From assembly GCF_014654725.1 (NCBI RefSeq), contig NZ_JACVZV010000037.1, positions 1 through 64,000 on the forward strand: 64,000 bases of DNA, read 5' to 3'. Within the stretch, counting starts at the first letter, position 1, and every line of letters begins with the position of its first letter. Below, piece by piece: positions 57,593-64,000 of the stretch. The translations under genes and the position numbers were made by a program. The notes beneath the pieces were generated by a model. The model was not told the origin of the DNA and did no database searches. It worked only from the letters and a program-made list of their open reading frames with translations. Origin of the DNA: Vulcanococcus sp. Clear-D1. Lineage in GTDB: Bacteria > Cyanobacteriota > Cyanobacteriia > PCC-6307 > Cyanobiaceae.

Positions 57593-59901
57593 AGCTCCAG
57601 CGGATCAGGATCGATCGCCAGCGACACATCCCGCGGCAGCAGTGCCCGGAGCTCGCTCTCCATCGGCACCGGCAGTGGGCCGTCCGCAGGCCCATGCAGT
57701 AGCAGCTGCCAACGGCAGTTCCCGGCTACCCGTGCCACCGGCGCTGGCGCCGGCCCGATGATGAGCCAGCCCAGCCCTTCGCTGCGGGGGCGGATGTGCT
57801 CAGCCAGCAGGGAAGCGGCTGTGGCCGTGCGGCTGGCTGAGGGTCCCGCCAAGCGCAGCAGGCAGGCCCGGCTGAAGGGCACCAGCGCAGCAGAGCGCCG
57901 CTCCGCCAATTCCTCTCGCAAAAAGGCCTCGTAGCGTCCGTCCACCAGGTGGCGAATCACCCGGTGCTCCGGGCTGTAGGTCTGCACCAGCACCTCACCG
58001 GGCCTTTCGCCGCGCCCGGCCCGGCCCGCCAGTTGCAGGAGCAGCTGCAGGCACTCCTCGGCGGCCCTGAGGTCGGGCCGATGCAGCAGGCCATCGGCGG
58101 CCAGCACTGCTGCGAGCGTGACCTGGGGCAGATCCATCCCCTTGGCCAGCATCTGGGTGCCCACCAGCACATCCGCTTCGCCGGCGGCAAAGCGCTCCAG
58201 CAGGAGCCGGTGGCCATCGCGGCCGCGGGTGGTGTCGCGATCGAAGCGCAGCAGCCGCAGCCCTTCGAGCTCCTGCTCCAGGTGCTCCAACACCTGTTGC
58301 GTGCCGGCTCCAAAAGGCTTGAAGGCCGTGGAGCCGCAGGCTGTGCAGCGTGAACTGATCTCAGCGCGGTGGTCACACCAGTGGCAGCGCAGCCAGGACC
58401 GTTCCCGCTGGCGGTGCACCGTGAGCGCCACATCGCAGTGGGGGCATTGCACCACCTCACCACAGCTGCGGCAGCTCAGAAAGCTGCTGTACCCGCGGCG
58501 GGGCACCAGCACCACCGCCTGGCCGCCGCTGCCGGGCAGGGCCTCCAGGCGTTCCATCAAGGGGCGGCTCACCAGGCGCCGGTGCCCCTCTGCCAGCTCC
58601 TGGCGCATGTCCACCACGTGCACGGGCGGCAGCGGCCGCCCGCCGATGCGTTGCGGCAGTTGCAGCAGCTGGCAGCGCGGTTGCGGCCCCTCACAGGCCA
58701 TCCAGGTTTCCAGGCTTGGCGTGGCCGATCCGAGCAGGAGGCGGGCCCCGCAGGCCTGGGCCCGCAGCGCTGCCACATCTCTGGCGTGGTAGCAGGGCAT
58801 CGGGCTGTCCTGCTTGTAGGAGCGATCGTGCTCTTCATCCAGCACGATCAGGCCCAGGTTGTTGAGGGGCAGAAACACCGCGGAGCGGGTCCCCACCACC
58901 ACCAACGTCTCGCCCTCCTGCAGGCAGCGGCGCCAGGTGTCGATGCGCTGGCCGTCGCTGCAGCCCGAGTGGTACTCCACCACCCGATCGCCAAAGCGAC
59001 GGCTGCAGCGATCCAGCAACTGCGGAATGAGGCCGATTTCGGGGGTGAGCACCATCACCGACCGCCCCTCGTTCAGGTGCTGGGTGGCGGCCTGGAGATA
59101 CACCTCCGTTTTGCCGGCTCCAGTCACGCCCCAGAGCAACAGCTGTTGCCCGGGGCCAGCAGCATTCAGGGCGCGCAAGGCCAGCTGCTGGTCGGCCGTG
59201 AGGGGTTGCGGTGGCTCCAGGACCTGGCTCGCCAACAGGCCGCTGGCCGTCCGGCCGCTGAAGGGGCGAGAGGCGCGGCTGATCAGCCCCCGCTTCACCA
59301 GCGCGTCGGCCACGCTGCGGCCCACACCCACCTGGCTCAACAGCTGCTGCTGCCAGCCGCAACCGTTGTGGTGTTGGAGGTGTTCCAGGAGCTGAGCCTG
59401 GCTGGGGCTGAGGTCGCTGAGGTTCTGGCTGCGGCCGGGATCGGTGAGCTCAAGCCACAACTGCTGGCGGCCACCGCGGGCTTTGCCGGCCTTGCGCTGC
59501 CCCAGCCAGCCTGGCGGGAGGGCTGTTTTGAGCGTGCGAAACAGGCTGGTGCGGCACTGCTCGGCCACCGTTTGGATCAACTGCTGCCAGCCGGGATCCA
59601 CGGCGGCCGGCTGGTGCAGGGATTCGATGGGCTGGAGTTGGCGGCTGGAGAGCTCAGGCGGTGGTTCATTGAGGAGCTCCACCACAAGACCGATGTGGCG
59701 CTGCCCCCGCAGGCGCACCTGCACCAGATCGCCGCAGCCCAGTTCAAGGGCTCGAGGATTGGTGTAGGTGAACACCTGCCCCTCCCGGCCCGCTTCAAGC
59801 CACACCTGCAGCCATTCGGCGGCCCTGCGATCCTGCTGGGGGTTCAAGGGCGGTGGCTCGCTCGCTCGACTGTCGCCCAGGCTTGCAGAGCTGACAGTCA
59901 T
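57589..59901 (-). CDS. priA: Primosomal replication restart helicase PriA
   Basis: PriA reloads the replisome at stalled forks. The 770-residue protein has the N-terminal DNA-binding domain (QVRLRGQRHIGLVVELL), Walker A TGAGKTEVYLQAA, DEEH box, zinc-binding cysteines (CRSCGEVVQCPHCDV, CHWCDH, CTACGS) and helicase motifs VLVGTQMLAKGMDLPQVTL and AGRAGRG. The ATG at 59901 is the start. Confidence 0.95.
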   Translation of the reverse strand: MTVSSASLGDSRASEPPPLNPQQDRRAAEWLQVWLEAGREGQVFTYTNPRALELGCGDLVQVRLRGQRHIGLVVELLNEPPPELSSRQLQPIESLHQPAAVDPGWQQLIQTVAEQCRTSLFRTLKTALPPGWLGQRKAGKARGGRQQLWLELTDPGRSQNLSDLSPSQAQLLEHLQHHNGCGWQQQLLSQVGVGRSVADALVKRGLISRASRPFSGRTASGLLASQVLEPPQPLTADQQLALRALNAAGPGQQLLLWGVTGAGKTEVYLQAATQHLNEGRSVMVLTPEIGLIPQLLDRCSRRFGDRVVEYHSGCSDGQRIDTWRRCLQEGETLVVVGTRSAVFLPLNNLGLIVLDEEHDRSYKQDSPMPCYHARDVAALRAQACGARLLLGSATPSLETWMACEGPQPRCQLLQLPQRIGGRPLPPVHVVDMRQELAEGHRRLVSRPLMERLEALPGSGGQAVVLVPRRGYSSFLSCRSCGEVVQCPHCDVALTVHRQRERSWLRCHWCDHRAEISSRCTACGSTAFKPFGAGTQQVLEHLEQELEGLRLLRFDRDTTRGRDGHRLLLERFAAGEADVLVGTQMLAKGMDLPQVTLAAVLAADGLLHRPDLRAAEECLQLLLQLAGRAGRGERPGEVLVQTYSPEHRVIRHLVDGRYEAFLREELAERRSAALVPFSRACLLRLAGPSASRTATAASLLAEHIRPRSEGLGWLIIGPAPAPVARVAGNCRWQLLLHGPADGPLPVPMESELRALLPRDVSLAIDPDPLEL

Positions 59902-60377
59902 TTCTTAAGATGGGATTGTTGAACAGTCCTGAGGGCTGTAGTCGGAACCCGGCAGAGTTCCGTCCAGCGGGAAGATCCGAGGTTCGCCAGGCTTTCTCCT
60001 GAGCGCCCGGTCTGCGACCACCCCTGACAGCGATGCCTGGGCTTTTGCCCGCCCGTTCCAGCTTCCGTCAGCCCGCTTCCACGCCCACCGCACTGATATT
60101 TCCCGGGGCTCTGCTCCTCCTGCTTGCTTCAACCCTGAATCTGACCACCTGTCCGCTTTTGAGTCGTTTGGCTCATCGTCCAACAGGTGACAACCGTTGA
60201 GAGCACCAGGCTGAGCGATCCCGTCCCGTTGTTGCCCGATCTGTCCTTGGAGCTGCCGAACGCTGTATTCGGCAGTTGAACGAACCGTTTGGTGTGAATC
60301 CTGTTTGGACGCACCACTCCCTTGGCTTCTGATTCGGGTTTGTCCTGTTGATCGCCTCGCCTACCTCCCCGATCCCG
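59902..60377. other. Intergenic region between priA and rpoD
   Basis: About 475 bases without a supportable gene. A minus-strand frame of 92 codons and a few short frames have no recognisable protein features. The region must hold the divergent priA and rpoD promoters and a long rpoD 5' leader. A small inverted repeat, ACAG-N9-CTGT, occurs near 59923-59939. No clear -10/-35 pair could be picked by eye. Confidence 0.5.
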
Positions 60378-61775
<1,398 letters not shown>

Positions 61776-61812
61776 GGCCGGCTCCCGCAGCCCTGCGTCC
61801 TACGGTTTCAGT

Positions 61813-61836
61813 GCCGGCGGCTGGACCGCCGGCTTT
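61813..61836 (+). terminator. Terminator after rpoD
   Basis: A perfect 8-bp stem GCCGGCGG (61813-61820) / CCGCCGGC (61826-61833) with 5-base loop is followed by a pyrimidine tract (TTTCTCTT). It lies between the rpoD stop and the next ATG at 61851. Confidence 0.72.
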
Positions 61837-61850
61837 CTCTTGGGCAAGCC

Positions 61851-62945
61851 ATGGTGCTGAGGGTTTCGATCGTGCTGCCCACGTACAACGAACGGGGCAA
61901 CATCGAGCCGTTGCTGGAGCAACTGCTGCCGCTTCAGCAGCACTACAACCTCGAAATCCTGGTGGTGGACGATGACTCCGTCGATGGCACAGCTGAGCTG
62001 GTGCGGCGCCTCGCTCACACGGAACCGCGCCTGCGCTTAATCCGGCGCGTGGGGCGATCTGGCCTGGCCAGCGCGATCAAAGAGGGATTGCTGGATGCCA
62101 CTGGGGATGTGGCTGTGGTGATGGACAGTGACGGTCAGCACGAGCCCGCGTCCGTGCGACGCGCCATCGACACACTGGTGCAGGGTGATCTTGATCTGGT
62201 GATCGGAAGCCGTTTTCACCCTGAGGCAGAAATTCTCGGTTTGAGCGGCCGGCGTGAACGCGGATCCAACTGGGCCAATGCCAGCGCGCGCTTCAGCCTG
62301 CCGCGGGGCTACGCCGGCCTCTCCGACTACATGAGCGGCTTCTTCGCCCTGCGGCTTGAAGCGGTGTTGCCGTTGATTCGTGCTGTGGATGTGAACGGAT
62401 TCAAGTTTTTGTATGAACTCCTCGCTGTGAGCAAGGGCCGGCTGCGCACGGCGGAGGTGCCGCTGAGCTTCCAGCCCCGCACCTACGGCAGCTCCAAGCT
62501 TGATCTCGCCATCTTTTGGGACTTTCTGATCTCGATCCTGCACAGTCTCAGCTTGCGGCTGCTGCCTCGCCGGGCCATCAGCTTCGGCCTGGTGGGCGTC
62601 AGCGGTGTGGCTGTGCAGCTGGTGGTGACCCAGCTGCTGATGCTCAGCGGCCTGGGTTTTGAGCAGGCTCTGCCGTTCGCGGTGGTGGCGGCGGCCAGTT
62701 CCAACTACTTGATCAACAACGCCCTCACCTTCCGCTTTCAGCGCCTGAAGGGGTTGGCGCTGTTCCGCGGCTTGCTCAAGTTCCTGCTGGTGGCGTCGCT
62801 GCCGGTGCTGGCCAATGTGGGGCTGGCTTCGGCCTTCTACAGCCTTGTCGCCCGCGACACGCTCTGGGCGCAACTCTCCGGAATCTTGGTGGTGTTCGTG
62901 TGGAACTACGCCGCCAGTAGCCGTTTCGTGTGGAACACCCCCTAA
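61851..62945 (+). CDS. Family-2 glycosyltransferase fused to a GtrA-like membrane domain
   Basis: This is a 364-residue protein. The N-terminal 230 residues resemble dolichol/polyprenyl-phosphate mannose synthases (VSIVLPTYNERGNIEPLLEQ, VVDDDSVDGTAELVRRL, MDSDGQHEP, AEVPLSFQPRTYGSSKLDL). The rest has four helices as in GtrA flippases (SFGLVGVSGVAVQLVVTQLL, ending VFVWNYAASSRFVW). It probably makes and flips a polyprenyl-phosphate sugar used by the adjacent membrane glycosyltransferase, 9 bases downstream. Confidence 0.9.
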   Translation: MVLRVSIVLPTYNERGNIEPLLEQLLPLQQHYNLEILVVDDDSVDGTAELVRRLAHTEPRLRLIRRVGRSGLASAIKEGLLDATGDVAVVMDSDGQHEPASVRRAIDTLVQGDLDLVIGSRFHPEAEILGLSGRRERGSNWANASARFSLPRGYAGLSDYMSGFFALRLEAVLPLIRAVDVNGFKFLYELLAVSKGRLRTAEVPLSFQPRTYGSSKLDLAIFWDFLISILHSLSLRLLPRRAISFGLVGVSGVAVQLVVTQLLMLSGLGFEQALPFAVVAAASSNYLINNALTFRFQRLKGLALFRGLLKFLLVASLPVLANVGLASAFYSLVARDTLWAQLSGILVVFVWNYAASSRFVWNTP

Positions 62946-62954
62946 TTTCTCGCC

Positions 62955-64000
62955 ATGCAACGCTTCAACGCCTGGCTTGACCGGGACGAACGCCGCAGCC
63001 TGCTGCTGGCCCTGCTCACTTTGGCAGCCCTCTGCGGCTTGGTGTTTGGTCAGCAGCTCGGCGCGCTGGGCCTGATGGACAAGACCGAGGGTCTGTTCGT
63101 GGAGATCCCTCGCGAGATGCTCGTCAGCGGCGACTGGGTCACTCCCCGCTGGAACGGTGAGCTCTTCTTCGATTACCCCGTGTGGGGCTATTGGATGGTG
63201 GCCCTGAGCTTCCGTCTCTTCGGGGTGAGCGAATGGGCTGCTCGGTTGCCGGTGGCCCTGGCCGCCAGCGCCACCGTGTATGCCGTGTTTGCCGTGTTGC
63301 TGCTGGTGGCCCCGGCCGCCGAAGCCATCCATCAGCGCCTGGGCCGTTCGCTGCTCGGAGCCACCGTGTTGGCCCTCAGCCCAGGCTGGCTGGGTTGGGG
63401 GCGTTCTTCGGTTACCGACATGTTTCTGGCCAGTGGCATCACGCTCGCCCTGCTCGGTTTTGTGCTGGCGCACAGCGCCCCACCTGAGCGGCCTTGGCAG
63501 CGCCCACTGGGCTTTGTGGCCCTGGCGGTCTTTTGCGGCATCGCCGTGCTGGCGAAGGGGCCGGTGGGTCTCCTGCTGCCGGGGCTTGTCATGTTGAGCT
63601 TCTGGGTGTTGAAGGGAACCCTGGTTCAGGACCTGCGCCGCACCCCCTGGCTGCCTTTGGTGCTGCTGTTTCTCGGGGTGGCGGCTCCCTGGTATGGCAT
63701 GGCCACCGCCGCAAACGGCAGTGAATTTCTGGGCCGCTTCCTGGGCTTCAGCAACCTGGAGCGCTTCACCTCAGTGATCTACGACCACCCCGGCCCCCCG
63801 TGGTTCTATCTGCCCTGGGTGCTCCTATTGCTTCTGCCCTGGTCGCTGTATCTGCCAGTGGCAGCGATTCGCCTGCGCTTCTGGCGGCTCCATGTTTGGC
63901 GCGAAACGCCTCCTGGCGCCGACCTGCCGCTACTGGCCCTGCTGTGGTTGGTGTTGATGGTGGCCTTCTTCTCAGCGGCTGCTACCAAATTGCCGGGTTA
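62955..64000 (+). CDS. Membrane glycosyltransferase (ArnT/PMT-like), cut by the window end
   Basis: The frame from ATG 62955 stays open to the window edge (348 codons visible). It encodes an integral membrane glycosyltransferase of the ArnT/PMT clan: an N-terminal helix then DKTEGLFVEIPREMLVSGDW with the catalytic-type acidic pair, TPRWNGELFFDYPVWGYWM, and repeated helices; AKGPVGLLLPGL and a periplasmic HPGPPWFYLPWVLL segment are typical. It likely uses a polyprenyl-linked sugar made by the preceding gene. The C terminus is outside the window. Confidence 0.85.
   Translation, partial: MQRFNAWLDRDERRSLLLALLTLAALCGLVFGQQLGALGLMDKTEGLFVEIPREMLVSGDWVTPRWNGELFFDYPVWGYWMVALSFRLFGVSEWAARLPVALAASATVYAVFAVLLLVAPAAEAIHQRLGRSLLGATVLALSPGWLGWGRSSVTDMFLASGITLALLGFVLAHSAPPERPWQRPLGFVALAVFCGIAVLAKGPVGLLLPGLVMLSFWVLKGTLVQDLRRTPWLPLVLLFLGVAAPWYGMATAANGSEFLGRFLGFSNLERFTSVIYDHPGPPWFYLPWVLLLLLPWSLYLPVAAIRLRFWRLHVWRETPPGADLPLLALLWLVLMVAFFSAAATKLPG

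Noticed and set aside
58369-59922. 517-codon plus-strand frame opposite priA
   Set aside because: priA helicase motifs are clear on the minus strand; the plus frame is a high-GC shadow.
59905-60183. 92-codon minus-strand frame upstream of rpoD
   Set aside because: No family, odd composition, and it occupies the probable promoter region of priA and rpoD.

Overview
This 64-kb window looks like chromosomal DNA from a high-GC picocyanobacterium of the Synechococcus/Cyanobium group, probably a freshwater or brackish lineage that keeps a bidirectional hydrogenase. The evidence is Psb27 (photosystem II assembly), a Tic22-family protein, ferrochelatase with a C-terminal chlorophyll-binding helix, a geranylgeranyl-reductase-type oxidoreductase and cyanobacterial DUF families (DUF2854, DUF3153), set beside pyrH-frr, proS-psb27, purA, argB, priA and rpoD. 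No rRNA, tRNA, CRISPR array or insertion sequence was seen. The assignment comes from protein recognition only; no database search was possible.

Layout. (1) 1-4821, plus strand and visibly less GC-rich: a secretion cassette of four small double-glycine-leader peptides, a C39-peptidase ABC exporter and an HlyD-type adaptor, with two terminator-like hairpins between the peptide genes. (2) 4904-24815, minus strand: a compact gene train read from 24815 downwards: a periplasmic-binding-like protein, PEP synthase, hoxEFUYH, the protease gene hoxW, hypA, hypB, hypF, hypC, pyruvate:ferredoxin oxidoreductase (nifJ), a dihydroorotate-dehydrogenase-like flavoprotein, hypD and hypE. It ends with a gene for a HicA-like/release-factor-like protein. 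Most junctions from hoxE to hypE overlap or abut, many as ATGA. Together these genes make and mature a NAD-linked NiFe hydrogenase and provide the pyruvate-to-reduced-ferredoxin and pyruvate-to-PEP steps, which amounts to a dark or anoxic fermentative redox module. (3) 24889-32369: Tic22, a nuclease-like protein, acetolactate synthase, an M23 peptidase, ferrochelatase, a solitary tyrosine recombinase and cobO, followed by a 224-bp intergenic stretch with a striking palindrome. (4) 32470-46061: pyrH-frr, a FAD reductase, a cNMP-binding protein, transaldolase with EF hands, ftsI with a probable ftsL analogue, a CAAX protease, a two-domain phosphoglycerate-mutase-like protein, a degenerate dihydroorotase, signal peptidase I, an ArsC/Spx-like protein and a ferredoxin. 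(5) 46192-64000: a methyltransferase, ppa, proS, psb27, purA, a PfkB kinase, cutA, cobK, ssb, DUF2854, argB, DUF3153, priA, the principal sigma factor, and two membrane glycosyltransferases, the last cut by the window edge.

The most notable parts are the unmodified-looking multi-peptide export cassette at the left end and the embedding of nifJ, a flavoprotein and ppsA in the hydrogenase operon. Smaller oddities are the HicA-like/baeRF-like fusion, a zinc-ribbon tail on acetolactate synthase, a transaldolase with EF hands, a dihydroorotase lacking its metal ligands and a pair of divergent genes whose start codons share one CATG.
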